This document shows, piece after piece, positions 32,069 through 42,003 of a stretch of 50,160 bases of DNA. Numbering within the stretch: position 1 is the stretch's first letter; each line of letters starts with the position of its first letter. The DNA is taken from contig JAPYON010000001.1 in assembly GCA_029938175.1 (NCBI GenBank), positions 139,659-189,818 of the forward strand, given 5' to 3'. The notes under the pieces were generated by a model. The model saw nothing but the letters and a program-made list of their open reading frames with translations. It did not search any database and had not been told where the DNA came from. Both the position numbers and the translations under genes were made by a program. This DNA comes from Paracoccaceae bacterium (lineage in GTDB: Bacteria; Pseudomonadota; Alphaproteobacteria; Rhodobacterales; Rhodobacteraceae).

Positions 32069-35000
32069 TTAACCTATGATGTTTTGTAACGGATGAACCT
32101 CGATTTCGCTTTCGGTTCGGCCTTTCATCGCGCGCGCTGCGGCGCGACAGCCTGCGGCAGTCGTGTAGTAGGGGATCTTGTCGTACAGCGCTACGGAACG
32201 AATTTCACGAGAGTCTTCAATGGATTGCACACCCTCGGTCGTATTAAATACCAACTGAACCCCACCATCTTTCATCATATCTACGATGTTCGGGCGGCCC
32301 TCGTAGACCTTGTTAACTACGTCCGCCATGATACCGTTCGAGGCTAGATATTCCGCGGTACCGCGTGTGGCGACGATCTTAAAACCAAGGTCGGATACGT
32401 TGCGCGTGGCCTCTAGAATCATCTCGCCTTTGTCGGAATCTTTGATGGAAACAAAAGCATTACCTTCGGTCGGGAGGTCGACACCTGCACCGAGTTGCGA
32501 CTTCAGGAAGGCACGTGAGAAAGTTTTATCGAGTCCCATGACTTCGCCAGTTGAGCGCATTTCAGGGCCAAGTAGGGTATCGACGCCGGGGAAGCGGTTG
32601 AACGGAAGAACGGCTTCTTTCACCGCGTAGTATGGGATGTTTGGATCCACCAGATCGAAGTTCGACAGTGGCTCGCCAGCCATTATGCGGGCGGCGATAG
32701 AGGCGATCGGGGAACCTGTTGCTTTGGCTACGAAGGGCACAGTACGACTGGCCCGTGGGTTGACTTCGAGAACATAAATCACGCCGTCTTTGATCGCGAA
32801 TTGCACGTTCATCAGACCGACGACGTTTAGGCCAATGGCCATGGCCTCGGTCTGACGCTTTAGCTCGGTGATGGTTTCGGTGTCTAGAGAATAGGGTGGT
32901 AGCGAACAGGCTGAGTCACCGGAATGCACGCCGGCTTCTTCGATGTGTTCCATGATGCCTGCTACGTGGACGGATTTGCCGTCACATAGCGCGTCTACGT
33001 CAACTTCGATTGCGCCAATTAAATAGCTGTCGAGCAACACAGGGTTGTCGCCTGACAGGCTGATCGCCGCATTTATGTAGCGGGTCAGTTGGGCGTCGTC
33101 GCGCACAATCTCCATGCCGCGACCACCGAGTACGTAGGAGGGGCGAATAACCAGTGGATAGCCAACGTCTTTGGCGATCTCGAACGCTTGTTCGGGGCTG
33201 GAAGCGATGCCATTGTAGGGCTGTTTCAGGTCCAGATCGTTTAGTAATTGCTGGAAGCGTTCGCGGTCTTCGGCAAGGTCAATTGCGTCGGGCGTGGTGC
33301 CGAGGATCGGGATACCTTCGGCTTCTAGCGCGTTCGCCAGTTTCAACGGGGTTTGACCGCCGAATTGCACGATAACGCCGTGGAGGGTGCCGTTTTCCTG
33401 TTCGACGCGCAGGATTTCCAAAACGGATTCTAGTGTGAGAGGCTCAAAATACAGGCGGTCCGACGTGTCGTAGTCTGTCGATACCGTTTCAGGATTACAG
33501 TTGATCATGATGGTTTCATAATCGGCAGCAGTCAGGGCGTAACAGGCGTGACAGCAGCAGTAATCGAACTCGATTCCTTGGCCAATACGGTTCGGACCGC
33601 CGCCAAGGATGACGACTTTCTTGCGATCTGATGGGCGGGCTTCGCATTCCACGGTGCCCATCGTGTCGGCTTCGTAGGTCGAGTACATATACGGGGTCTG
33701 CGCCTCGAATTCGGCGGCGCAGGTATCGATGCGTTTGAAGCAGGCTTTAACGTCCATAGCGAGGCGCGAGTGACGGACACCTGTTTCGGTGTTCTTGGTC
33801 AGGGTTGCCAGACGAGCATCAGAGAATCCCATCATTTTGATCCGGCGCATATCATGCGCGTTGGTCGGCAGGTCGTTTTCGCGAAGAAGGGCTTCTTCAT
33901 CGACGATTTCCTTGATGCGCTCAAGGAACCACGGGTCGAATTTGGTGTGTGTGTGGATTGTTTCCAGCGACATGCCTTCACGCATGGCTTGGGCGATCAG
34001 CAGCATTCGGTCGGGCGTTTGCAGGGATATGGCGGCGATGATCGCGGCCTCTCCCTCGCCTTCGATCTCCATTTCATCGAATCCGGTCAAACCTGTTTCC
34101 AGCGATGCGAGCGCTTTTTGCAAGCTTTCGTGGATGGTCCGGCCGATAGCCATAGCTTCGCCCACGGATTTCATCGCGGTGCCGAGAATTGGCTCGGCGC
34201 CAGGGAATTTTTCGAATGTGAAACGCGGGATTTTAGTTACGACATAGTCGATGCTTGGCTCGAAAGACGCCGGCGTGACCTTGGTGATGTCATTATCCAA
34301 CTCGTCTAGCGTATAGCCGACCGCCAGCTTCGCTGCGACCTTGGCAATTGGGAAGCCTGTGGCTTTGGACGCAAGAGCCGAGGAGCGAGATACGCGCGGG
34401 TTCATTTCGATGACGACCATACGGCCATCTTCAGGGCTCACGGACCATTGCACATTGGAACCACCGGTTTCGACGCCGATTTCGCGCAGCACGTCGATAG
34501 AGCGGGTCCGCATCAACTGGTATTCTTTGTCCGTCAGGGTCAGCGCAGGGGCTACGGTGATCGAGTCGCCCGTATGCACGCCCATCGGATCGACGTTTTC
34601 GATAGCGCAAATGATGATGGCGTTGTCGGCTTTGTCACGGACGACCTCCATCTCGAACTCTTTCCAGCCCAGCAGGCTCTCGTCGATCAGGATTTGGTTG
34701 ACGGGGGACGCATCCAACCCAGTGCCGCAGAAATGGATGTAATCTTCGCGATTATAGGCAATGCCGCCGCCAGTGCCACCCATTGTGAAGGCAGGGCGAA
34801 TGATGGCGGGCAGGCCGATGTCGTCCAGCGCGTCCATGCACTCGTCCATGGTTTCAGCGATTGTCGCGCGTGGGTTTTCGATGCCAAGACGGTCCATTGC
34901 CTCGCGGAACAGTTTGCGGTCCTCGGCCATTTCGATGGCTTTACGATCCGCGCCGATCATCTCGACGCCGAATTTTTTCAGCACGCCCATGTCATCCAGC

Positions 35001-35302
35001 GCCAATGACGTGTTCAGGCCCGTTTGGCCGCCCATGGTTGGCAGCAACGCGTCTGGACGCTCTTTTTCGATGATTTTGGCGATGACTTCGGGGGTAATCG
35101 GCTCTACATACGTGGCGTCGGCCATGTTGGGGTCGGTCATGATGGTGGCGGGGTTAGAATTGACGAGGATCACGCGGTAACCTTCCTCCTTCAAGGCCTT
35201 ACAGGCTTGTGCGCCGGAATAGTCGAACTCGCAGGCTTGGCCGATAATAATGGGGCCAGCGCCGATAATCATAATAGAGGAGATATCAGTTCTTTTAGGC
35301 AT
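32069..35302 (-). CDS. carB: Carbamoyl-phosphate synthase large subunit
   Basis: The 1077-residue protein has full family length. Two homologous ATP-grasp halves are visible. The first opens with [20 protein letters not shown] and has [12 protein letters not shown]; it makes carboxyphosphate. The second opens [17 protein letters not shown] and has [14 protein letters not shown]; it makes carbamoyl phosphate. An oligomerisation domain lies between, and the C-terminal MGS-like allosteric domain (about residues 935-1077) contains [14 protein letters not shown]. With CarA it uses bicarbonate, ammonia from glutamine and two ATP to feed pyrimidine and arginine synthesis. carA is not in the window. 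It is divergent from pabB across 234 bases that must contain both promoters; I see no other gene there. Confidence 0.97.
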   Translation of the reverse strand: MPKRTDISSIMIIGAGPIIIGQACEFDYSGAQACKALKEEGYRVILVNSNPATIMTDPNMADATYVEPITPEVIAKIIEKERPDALLPTMGGQTGLNTSLALDDMGVLKKFGVEMIGADRKAIEMAEDRKLFREAMDRLGIENPRATIAETMDECMDALDDIGLPAIIRPAFTMGGTGGGIAYNREDYIHFCGTGLDASPVNQILIDESLLGWKEFEMEVVRDKADNAIIICAIENVDPMGVHTGDSITVAPALTLTDKEYQLMRTRSIDVLREIGVETGGSNVQWSVSPEDGRMVVIEMNPRVSRSSALASKATGFPIAKVAAKLAVGYTLDELDNDITKVTPASFEPSIDYVVTKIPRFTFEKFPGAEPILGTAMKSVGEAMAIGRTIHESLQKALASLETGLTGFDEMEIEGEGEAAIIAAISLQTPDRMLLIAQAMREGMSLETIHTHTKFDPWFLERIKEIVDEEALLRENDLPTNAHDMRRIKMMGFSDARLATLTKNTETGVRHSRLAMDVKACFKRIDTCAAEFEAQTPYMYSTYEADTMGTVECEARPSDRKKVVILGGGPNRIGQGIEFDYCCCHACYALTAADYETIMINCNPETVSTDYDTSDRLYFEPLTLESVLEILRVEQENGTLHGVIVQFGGQTPLKLANALEAEGIPILGTTPDAIDLAEDRERFQQLLNDLDLKQPYNGIASSPEQAFEIAKDVGYPLVIRPSYVLGGRGMEIVRDDAQLTRYINAAISLSGDNPVLLDSYLIGAIEVDVDALCDGKSVHVAGIMEHIEEAGVHSGDSACSLPPYSLDTETITELKRQTEAMAIGLNVVGLMNVQFAIKDGVIYVLEVNPRASRTVPFVAKATGSPIASIAARIMAGEPLSNFDLVDPNIPYYAVKEAVLPFNRFPGVDTLLGPEMRSTGEVMGLDKTFSRAFLKSQLGAGVDLPTEGNAFVSIKDSDKGEMILEATRNVSDLGFKIVATRGTAEYLASNGIMADVVNKVYEGRPNIVDMMKDGGVQLVFNTTEGVQSIEDSREIRSVALYDKIPYYTTAAGCRAAARAMKGRTESEIEVHPLQNIIG

Positions 35303-35536
35303 ACCGTGTCCGCGCGTTTGGCCGCCAGCGCGATGGCGCGAGCGGGGAGGGATTCGTCTGCGAGATGCAAATTGTGGCGGTTATAGTCCGTCGGGCAAAA
35401 CGCGCAACCCCAAGCTGGTGGAAAATTGGGGTGTATGGTCAGTAAAATAGCGACATATACGTCGTAATCGAGGTGGTCGTGCCCGAAAATTACCTATAAA
35501 CCCGCGCCGATCATTAAAATTTGACAAGGGATCGAA

Positions 35537-36666
35537 GTGCACACACCGTATATACGTTTTGATATTGGACCATCGGGTGTACCGGAAGAGTTTTCCGGTG
35601 CCTCGGCCGTGTTATGTGCTCGCACGCCAGAGGAAGTACCCGGTGTGTTACGTCAAATGGAAGAAGCGCGACGCAGCGGAGCATGGCTGGCAGGCTATGC
35701 GAGTTACGAGCTGGGCTATGCGCTGGAACCCAAACTGGCCGCATTGATGCCTGCGGATCGGCGAATGCCGTTAATTCAGTTCGGCGTCTTCGATTCACCT
35801 GTCGTGGCGGAGACATTGCCTGATTTTGACGATGCGATAACGACATTTCAACCGAGGTGGACAAGTCAGCAATACTCGGACGCGTTTAAAATGGTGGCTG
35901 AGTGCATAGTTTCGGGGGACTTCTATCAGGCGAACTTGACGCTCCCGTTGGAAGCGACGGTGGCGGGCGACATTCTGGGTTATTATGCAGCTTTGGCTGA
36001 GCGGCAGGCAACACGCTACGGGGCGTATCTCGATTTTGGCGAAGGGGCGAAGATTTTGTCGCGCTCGCCGGAGCTGTTTTTCGAGATTGATAAGAGCGGA
36101 AGCATTCGGACCAGACCGATGAAAGGCACCGCGCCGCGTGATGTTGACCCGCTCATTGATCGCGCTTTAGCCGAAGGATTGGCGGTGGACAAAAAAACCG
36201 AGCCGAAAATTTGATGATTGTTGATCTTCTTCGTAATGACCTTAGCCGTGTCTGCGAGGTCGGCTCGATCAAAGTTCCGAAATTGTTCGAGATCGAAACC
36301 TATGCGACCGTGCACCAAATGGTTTCGCATATCGAAGGCCAACTGCGTGCGGAAATCGACGTCAGCGATCTCTTTTGTGCGTTGTTTCCATGTGGTTCGA
36401 TCACGGGTGCGCCGAAGATCCGGGCAATGGAGGTTCTGAATGAACTCGAAACCGCGCCACGCGATGTGTATTGTGGGGCAATCGGGTGGATGGCCCCTGA
36501 TGGTTGCAGCCGGTTTAGTGTCGCTATCCGCACGGTGATCGTGTTTGATGAAACCCGTGCCGTTTTGAATGTGGGTGGTGGAATCGTATACGATTCAACC
36601 GCTGCGTCTGAATATGAGGAAGCCTTGTGGAAAGCCCGTTTCGCCAACCTGTCCCCGAAAATTTGA
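35537..36666 (+). pseudogene. pabB: Aminodeoxychorismate synthase component I, interrupted by a frameshift
   Basis: Two consecutive frames together give a full PabB. Frame one (35537-36214) covers the N-terminus to MKGTAPRDVDPLIDRALAEG, then VDKKTEPKI and a stop. Frame two carries LMIVDLLRNDLSRVCEVGS, then TYATVHQMVSHIEG, GSITGAPKIRAME and the C-terminus. One more A in the A7 run at 36191-36197 would read DKKNRAENLMIVDLLRND, the canonical chorismate-binding motif KNRAENLM, so a single-base loss is precise and sufficient. PabB converts chorismate with glutamine-derived ammonia to 4-amino-4-deoxychorismate for folate. It could be a true mutation, a sequencing error or slippage-rescued. pabC overlaps its 3' end. 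Confidence 0.88.
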
Positions 36667-37262
36667 AGGTTATCGAGACTTTTGGGTTTTTGACCGAAAA
36701 AGGGTTTGTTCGGTTGGAGGGCCATCTCTCGCGTCTGGCTGGAACTTGTGAGACGCTGGGAATTTCCTGTGACCTCGACGTTTGCCTACAAAAACTGGCG
36801 ACATTACCGATCGAGCAAAACCTGCGTGTTCGCCTGACGATAGATATATCTGGCGAGGTCGATGTGACGAGCGCGGACATGACCCCGACGTCCGAAATTT
36901 GGCGGATTGCCGTTTGTGAAACGCGCCTGTATTCCGCGGATCAATGGTTGCGAGTCAAAACAACGAATCGAGCGCTTTACGATCGGGCGCGGGCAGGTTT
37001 GAAGTCAGAGGTAGACGAACTGATCTTCCTAAACGAAAAAGGCGAGGTTTGCGAGGGTACGATCACAAATATCTTTGCCGACTTCGGCGATGAGCTGGTT
37101 ACGCCCCAAACTTCGTGTGTGCTACTTCCCGGTATCCTTAGGGCGGAGTTGCTGGAGGCTGGCGCGAGGCAGAAAGTTATCTCGTTCACGCGTCTTACAT
37201 GCGCCAAGAGGTTGTTTGTCGGAAATTCACTTCGTGGATTGATTCCGGCTCGACTGGTTTGA
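36627..37262 (+). CDS. pabC: Aminotransferase class IV, probable 4-amino-4-deoxychorismate lyase
   Basis: The 211-residue fold-type IV PLP protein starts at GTG 36627 (MESPFRQPVPENLK), overlapping the 3' end of pabB by 40 bases. The PLP-binding Lys is expected in RVKTTNRALYDRA, and the conserved CEGTITNIFADF block supplies the PLP-phosphate and carboxylate contacts. The C-terminal LLPGILRAELLEAG is also family-typical. Position behind pabB and small size support the PabC role: release of pyruvate from aminodeoxychorismate to give p-aminobenzoate for folate synthesis. D-amino-acid or branched-chain aminotransferase alternatives are less likely given the context. Confidence 0.82.
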   Translation: MESPFRQPVPENLKVIETFGFLTEKGFVRLEGHLSRLAGTCETLGISCDLDVCLQKLATLPIEQNLRVRLTIDISGEVDVTSADMTPTSEIWRIAVCETRLYSADQWLRVKTTNRALYDRARAGLKSEVDELIFLNEKGEVCEGTITNIFADFGDELVTPQTSCVLLPGILRAELLEAGARQKVISFTRLTCAKRLFVGNSLRGLIPARLV

Positions 37263-37375
37263 ATACCTTTGATGACGGCGACACCCTTGACATTTGTCCC
37301 CTAAAGCTGTGTATCCAACCTCTATCAATTCGGCGTGCCATGGAGCGCGCCTTAAGCTGTTTGTAAGGACTTACC

Positions 37376-39223
37376 ATGCACGCCTTTCGCTCTCATAAAT
37401 GTAACGAACTTTCGGCCGCCAACGTGGGCGATACGGTTCGCCTTTCGGGTTGGGTGCATCGCGTTCGTGACCACGGCGGCATCCTGTTTATCGACCTTCG
37501 CGACCACTATGGCATCACGCAGATTTTGGCGGATGAGGATTCACCGGTGTTCCGCGAACTTGAAAAGGTGCGTTCGGAGTGGGTTATTCGCATAGACGGC
37601 ATTGTCATGGCGCGCGCTCCTGAGTTGGTGAACTCCAACCTGCCCACAGGAGAAGTAGAGATTTTCATTCGGGATATGGAGGTTTTGGGTGCATCCGAGG
37701 AACTGCCGTTGCCAGTCTTTGGTGAGCAGGATTACCCCGAAGAAACCCGCCTGAAGTACCGCTTCCTCGACCTTCGTCGCGAGGGTATCCACAACCGTAT
37801 GATGATGCGCTCTAACGTGGTTTCCAGCATTCGTAAACGGATGGAAGGCATCGGGTTTAATGAATTCCAGACGCCGATCATCACGGCGTCGTCCCCTGAA
37901 GGCGCGCGAGACTTTCTGGTTCCGTCGCGTATGCATCCGGGCAAGTTCTATGCGTTGCCGCAGGCTCCGCAGCAGTTCAAGCAGATGATGATGGTTTCGG
38001 GGTTTGACAAATATTTCCAGATCGCACCGTGTTTCCGTGATGAAGACCCGCGTGCTGACCGCTCGCCCACCGACTTCTACCAGTTGGATATGGAGATGTC
38101 TTTTGTAACGCAGCAGGATATTTTCGATACGATCGAGCCTATAATTACCGGTATTTTCGAGGAGTTTGGCGATAAAATCGTGAACACCGACATTCCGCAG
38201 ATTTCGTATAAGGACGCGGCGCAGTGGTATGGCTCGGACAAGCCGGATCTTCGCAATCCGATTAAGATGCAGGTAGTTTCCGAGCATTTCGCTGGCTCCG
38301 GCTTCAAAATTTTCGCTTCGATTTTGGAGCAGGACGGAACCGAGGTTCGTGCTATTCCGGCACCCAAAGGTGGTTCGCGCAAGTTCTGTGATCGCATGAA
38401 CAAATTCGCCCAGCAGGAAGGTCTGCCGGGGATGGGGTATATTTTCTGGCGTGAGAAAACGGCTGATGCTGTGGCGCAAGAACTGGGCATCAAGGTCAAA
38501 GAAGCGCAGGCGATGCTGAAATCCGGTGAGGTTGAGGGTGGCATGGAAGCCGCTGGTCCGCTGGCTAAAAACATCGGGCCATGGCGCACCGAAGCGATCC
38601 GCCAGCAGCTTGGCCTAAATGTCGGCGACGCGGCGTTCTTCCTTGGTGGCAAGCCGAAGTCCTTCGAAGCCGTTGCGGGCCGTGCCCGTAGCATCATTGG
38701 CAAGGAACTTGGCCTGACCGATCAGAAAAGCTTTAAATTTTGCTGGATAGTTGATTTCCCGATCTTCGAGAAAGACGAAACCACTGGCAAGATAGATTTC
38801 GAACACAACCCGTTCTCCATGCCCCAAGGCGGAATGGACGCCCTGAACGGCGATCCGCTTAAGGTTCTGGGCTACCAGTACGATCTGGCCTGTAATGGTT
38901 ACGAGCTGATTTCCGGTGCGATCCGCAATCACAAGCTGGACATGATGTATAAAGCCTTCGGGATTGCCGGATATGGTAAGGACGAGGTCGAAAAACGTTT
39001 CGGAGGTATGGTTAAAGCATTCAAATACGGTGCTCCTCCGCATGGCGGTTGTGCTGCAGGCATTGATCGGATCGTGATGCTGCTGGCGGATGAGGAAAAC
39101 ATCCGCGAGGTCATCATGTTCCCGATGAACCAACGCGCCGAAGATCTGATGATGGAAGCCCCCGGTGAAGCCACGAACGAGCAGCTGCGCGAGTTGGGCT
39201 TGCGGATTATTCCACAGGACTAG
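37376..39223 (+). CDS. aspS: Aspartyl-tRNA synthetase
   Basis: The 615-residue class II synthetase has an N-terminal OB-fold anticodon-binding domain ([20 protein letters not shown], about residues 22-41). Class II motif 2 lies in [20 protein letters not shown] bacterial GAD insertion follows from roughly residue 300 to 430, and motif 3 is in [20 protein letters not shown]. It charges tRNA-Asp, and in alphaproteobacteria often tRNA-Asn too when AsnRS is absent; the sequence alone does not settle that. Upstream is a 113-base gap after pabC. Confidence 0.96.
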   Translation: MHAFRSHKCNELSAANVGDTVRLSGWVHRVRDHGGILFIDLRDHYGITQILADEDSPVFRELEKVRSEWVIRIDGIVMARAPELVNSNLPTGEVEIFIRDMEVLGASEELPLPVFGEQDYPEETRLKYRFLDLRREGIHNRMMMRSNVVSSIRKRMEGIGFNEFQTPIITASSPEGARDFLVPSRMHPGKFYALPQAPQQFKQMMMVSGFDKYFQIAPCFRDEDPRADRSPTDFYQLDMEMSFVTQQDIFDTIEPIITGIFEEFGDKIVNTDIPQISYKDAAQWYGSDKPDLRNPIKMQVVSEHFAGSGFKIFASILEQDGTEVRAIPAPKGGSRKFCDRMNKFAQQEGLPGMGYIFWREKTADAVAQELGIKVKEAQAMLKSGEVEGGMEAAGPLAKNIGPWRTEAIRQQLGLNVGDAAFFLGGKPKSFEAVAGRARSIIGKELGLTDQKSFKFCWIVDFPIFEKDETTGKIDFEHNPFSMPQGGMDALNGDPLKVLGYQYDLACNGYELISGAIRNHKLDMMYKAFGIAGYGKDEVEKRFGGMVKAFKYGAPPHGGCAAGIDRIVMLLADEENIREVIMFPMNQRAEDLMMEAPGEATNEQLRELGLRIIPQD

Positions 39224-39226
39224 AAA

Positions 39227-39560
39227 ATGATACATAGTTCGGCAGAGGCGGGGTATTCGAAGGCATCGGATGCCTATGCGTCTGGTCGGCCTGATTATCC
39301 GGTGGAAATTGCAGGCTGGTTAACGGAGACAGTTGGCCTGCCGGCGGCCTCTACGGTTCTGGGCCTTGGAGCGGGCACGGGAAAATTTACGAATGTTTTG
39401 CGCGTACAGACGCGCGTGTAATCGCGGTTGAGCCAGTTGATGCGATGCGCAACCAACTTTGCAAATATGTGCCGGAAATTACCGCCCTTGCCGGATTGGC
39501 TGAAAATATCCCGCTGGTGGGCGGTTCGGTTGCTGTGGTGGTTTGTCCGATTTATTGTAT
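39227..39560 (+). pseudogene. Relic: N-terminal part of a class I SAM-dependent methyltransferase
   Basis: Three bases after aspS, a frame opens [21 protein letters not shown], then [14 protein letters not shown], the SAM-binding motif I of YafE/UbiE-type methyltransferases, and stops at 39419-39421. Adding one T to the T4 run at 39396-39399 restores [20 protein letters not shown], then ALAGLAENIPL, which is motif II and beyond. The frame then runs into unrelated sequence at about 39550, where the convergent thioredoxin gene ends. Thus it carries both a frameshift and loss of the C-terminal half (relatives are about 250 residues). It is non-functional whatever the status of the frameshift. 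Confidence 0.82.
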
Positions 39561-39586
39561 TGTGTGTGTCACCTTTCGGGAAGGTC

Positions 39587-40024
39587 TTACATGGACCGCG
39601 TTTTTACCCAGCGCACCAGTTCATCAGCGCGCATAACACCCGCGTGCCGTGCGATTTCCTTACCGTTTTTGAACAGAAGAAGCGCAGGAATGCCACGGAT
39701 ATTAAACCGTTGGCTGGCATTGCGGTGAATGTCGGTGTTGATCTTGGCAAAGCGCGCGCCGGTTTTCATCTGCTTGGCGGCTTTGTCGAATTCCGGCGTC
39801 ATCGTGCGACATGGACCACACCACGGCGCCCACATATCGACAACTACGGGCAGTTCGTCGTTCGTGGTGCATTTCAGGACAGTCGCTAGATCGGTGTCGT
39901 GGACTTGGCCAGCCGCCAAAGATTTGCCGCAGCTTCCGCATTTCGGGCCTGCGCCAAGCTTGCCTTCGGGGATTTTGTTGACGGTTTTGCAAGACATACA
40001 GGTCAGGTTCTTGGTGCAAGCCAT
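39587..40024 (-). CDS. trxC: Thioredoxin 2 (zinc-binding)
   Basis: Starting at ATG 40024 (MACTKNLTCMSCKTVNK) behind GGAG gives 145 residues, the Trx2 length. Two N-terminal CxxC pairs (CMSC and CGSC) form the zinc finger special to Trx2. The thioredoxin domain then has the redox site WAPWCGPC and the cis-Pro loop RGIPALLLFKNG. It reduces protein disulfides in the cytosol with thioredoxin reductase and is often stress-induced. An upstream in-frame ATG four codons earlier is possible but would use part of the ribosome site. Its end faces the methyltransferase relic. Confidence 0.93.
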   Translation of the reverse strand: MACTKNLTCMSCKTVNKIPEGKLGAGPKCGSCGKSLAAGQVHDTDLATVLKCTTNDELPVVVDMWAPWCGPCRTMTPEFDKAAKQMKTGARFAKINTDIHRNASQRFNIRGIPALLLFKNGKEIARHAGVMRADELVRWVKTRSM

Positions 40025-40090
40025 GGGAGACTCCATAAATTCAGGTATTGAATATAAAGGTGGCCAAAGAGACGTTATCAAGAGGGTAGA

Positions 40091-41203
40091 CTATTTATTA
40101 GCCTCGGCAAAGCTGGCGTGGAATTGTTTGGGCAGAAAGACAGTCTCGCCAGCGATCATTGCGGCGATGGTTTCACCGCATTTGTGGGAGATGCCAAAGC
40201 CGATTTTGAAGCCGCCCGTGGCCATGTGTAGGCCTGCTGGCCCATCAATAGGACCGAGCATCGGGTCGGGTTTACGGGCTCGGGGGCGGACGTTCGCCCA
40301 TGTGTGCTTGACTTTTGACGCATGAAGGGCAGGGCAGATGGTTGCGGCGCGCTCGATTACTTGGTTGAGATGTTCATCTACGGAATATGGGTCGCCGTAG
40401 GTGTTTTCGCTGGTAGAACCGACCGAGATGTCGCCGTTTTCGTGGGGGATGATGTAGGTGTGGTCGCCGAAAATCATCGGTGCGTTCGCTGCATCGACCC
40501 CGCCGAGCACAGCAGATTGGCCTTTGACGCCCATCCCCGCGTTTCGACCCCAAAGGGATTCTAGGTAGGGAAAACAGGCGACGCCGGCGGCCATTACGAT
40601 TGCTTTTGCGCGGATCGTACCCGATGGCCCAGAGATTTCGTTGTGGTCTATTGTGGCCATTTCCCAGCCTTCCAGTATCTCGCAGCCTTTGAATTGCAGG
40701 GCTTTGGCGAGGGACAGGCAGGCGAGGCGGGGGTTGATACGAGCGGATAGGTTCTCGTGTATGATGCCGAACGGGGCTGCGTCTGGGGCGATCCAGCCGT
40801 TGAACTTGGTGGATTCCTCGACGTGCCAAAACGCCTCGCCGTCCCAAAGAGATTTGGCGTCCTCTGTGCGGATCTCGGCGTGTTCCAGCCCGCGTGCGTT
40901 GGTGATTGGAATTATGCGACCCAAGCGGCCGTAGCCAGAGGGGAGGCCGGATATTGCATCGATTTCGGCCCAGTGCGCCTCGGCGGTTAGTAGGGCGTCC
41001 AGTTGGAATTGTTTTTTTGGGCTCCAGTTTTCGGGCACATTTGGGGAAAGTGCACCCATAACTCCTCCGCTGGCCCCTGCGCCGATGGTGGTTTTTTCGA
41101 CGATGGTGACGGACATCCCGCGCTTAAGGCAGGACCATGCGACGGACAGGCCGAAGATGCCTGCACCGATTACCACTACGTCTGTGCCAAATCCCGTTGC
41201 CAT
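40091..41203 (-). CDS. FAD-dependent DAO-family oxidoreductase, possible MnmC-type oxidase partner
   Basis: The 370-residue protein has the N-terminal Rossmann motif VIGAGIFGLSVAWSCL (residues 11-26), an ATG-like GAGASGGVMGALSP block, and a C-terminal RPRARKPDPMLGPIDGP, then GGFKIGFGIS, closing the FAD site. It belongs to the D-amino-acid oxidase/glycine oxidase superfamily. It is divergent from mnmD with 44 bases between starts. In gammaproteobacterial MnmC, a DAO domain that removes the carboxymethyl group of cmnm5(s2)U34 is fused to the MnmD methyltransferase. The GASG-x-x-G-x-LxP pattern recalls that domain, so a split MnmC is possible. D-amino-acid or glycine oxidation is the alternative. 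Confidence 0.72.
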   Translation of the reverse strand: MATGFGTDVVVIGAGIFGLSVAWSCLKRGMSVTIVEKTTIGAGASGGVMGALSPNVPENWSPKKQFQLDALLTAEAHWAEIDAISGLPSGYGRLGRIIPITNARGLEHAEIRTEDAKSLWDGEAFWHVEESTKFNGWIAPDAAPFGIIHENLSARINPRLACLSLAKALQFKGCEILEGWEMATIDHNEISGPSGTIRAKAIVMAAGVACFPYLESLWGRNAGMGVKGQSAVLGGVDAANAPMIFGDHTYIIPHENGDISVGSTSENTYGDPYSVDEHLNQVIERAATICPALHASKVKHTWANVRPRARKPDPMLGPIDGPAGLHMATGGFKIGFGISHKCGETIAAMIAGETVFLPKQFHASFAEANK

Positions 41204-41247
41204 GCCCGCGCCTTTTGCCCATTGTCGAATTTAGAACGGGGTAAAGC

Positions 41248-41913
41248 ATGAATTCGGACAAAGCGCAAAAGGCAGATTTGGTATGGCGCGACGGTGCGCC
41301 GGTTTCCGCACGTTTTGACGATCCGTATTATTCTATGAATGACGGTTTAGCCGAAGCGCGGCATGTGTTTTTGGACGGTAACAATCTGCCAGAACAATTT
41401 TGCGAAGGTTTTCATATTGCGGAGTTGGGTTTCGGGTCTGGGCTAAACCTGCTGGCGACGTGGGAAATGTGGGAGCAGACAGGTATGACTTCGCCCTTAC
41501 GGTTTACCAGTTTCGAGGCGTACCCGATGGATATGGGCGAAATGGCCAAGGCTTTGGCAGTTTGGCCGGAATTGGCGGAGTATGCGGAGCGCCTGCTGGC
41601 GGGTGGCTTGCAGATGCGAGCGGATACGTTGGAGCTGAATGTGATTACCGGTGATGCACGGGCGACTTTGCCAAAGTGGAAAGGCAAGGCAGATGCGTGG
41701 TTTCTTGATGGATTTAGTCCCGCAAAGAACCCTGAATTGTGGTCGCCGGAGATCATACAATCGGTTGCCGCGCACACCGCACCAAGCGGGACTTTTGCGA
41801 CCTATACTGCCGCTGGCCATGTCCGTCGTGCATTGATACATGCAGGGTTCAATGTCATGCGGCCCAAGGGCCACGGGAGCAAACGTCACATGAGCGCCGG
41901 AGTTTTAATGTGA
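41248..41913 (+). CDS. mnmD: tRNA 5-methylaminomethyl-2-thiouridine methyltransferase
   Basis: The 221-residue protein has the MnmD pattern: RFDDPYYSMNDGLAEARHVF at the N-terminus (substrate-side YY and GL..R), the SAM motif ELGFGSGLNLLATWE, and the catalytic-loop WFLDGFSPAKNPELWSPE. The C-terminal RRALIHAGFNV and KRHM complete it. It methylates the nm5 group on wobble U34 of tRNAs for Lys, Glu and others, the last step to mnm5(s2)U. It shares a divergent promoter with the DAO oxidoreductase. Confidence 0.88.
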   Translation: MNSDKAQKADLVWRDGAPVSARFDDPYYSMNDGLAEARHVFLDGNNLPEQFCEGFHIAELGFGSGLNLLATWEMWEQTGMTSPLRFTSFEAYPMDMGEMAKALAVWPELAEYAERLLAGGLQMRADTLELNVITGDARATLPKWKGKADAWFLDGFSPAKNPELWSPEIIQSVAAHTAPSGTFATYTAAGHVRRALIHAGFNVMRPKGHGSKRHMSAGVLM

Positions 41914-42003
41914 ATAATGCCCGACAAGGTATTTGATTGAGTAACCTTGCCCCCTAGTGCCCCACGCGCTAAGACGGGCGCGAATTTAATGGGAATACCT
42001 TAA

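Noticed and set aside
36211-36666. Reading the 3' half of pabB as a separate gene starting at a TTG
   Set aside because: It begins in the middle of the chorismate-binding domain, and a one-base repair joins it exactly to the upstream half.
37541-38479. Minus-strand frame of 312 codons inside aspS
   Set aside because: Antisense shadow of a housekeeping gene with all class II motifs on the sense strand.
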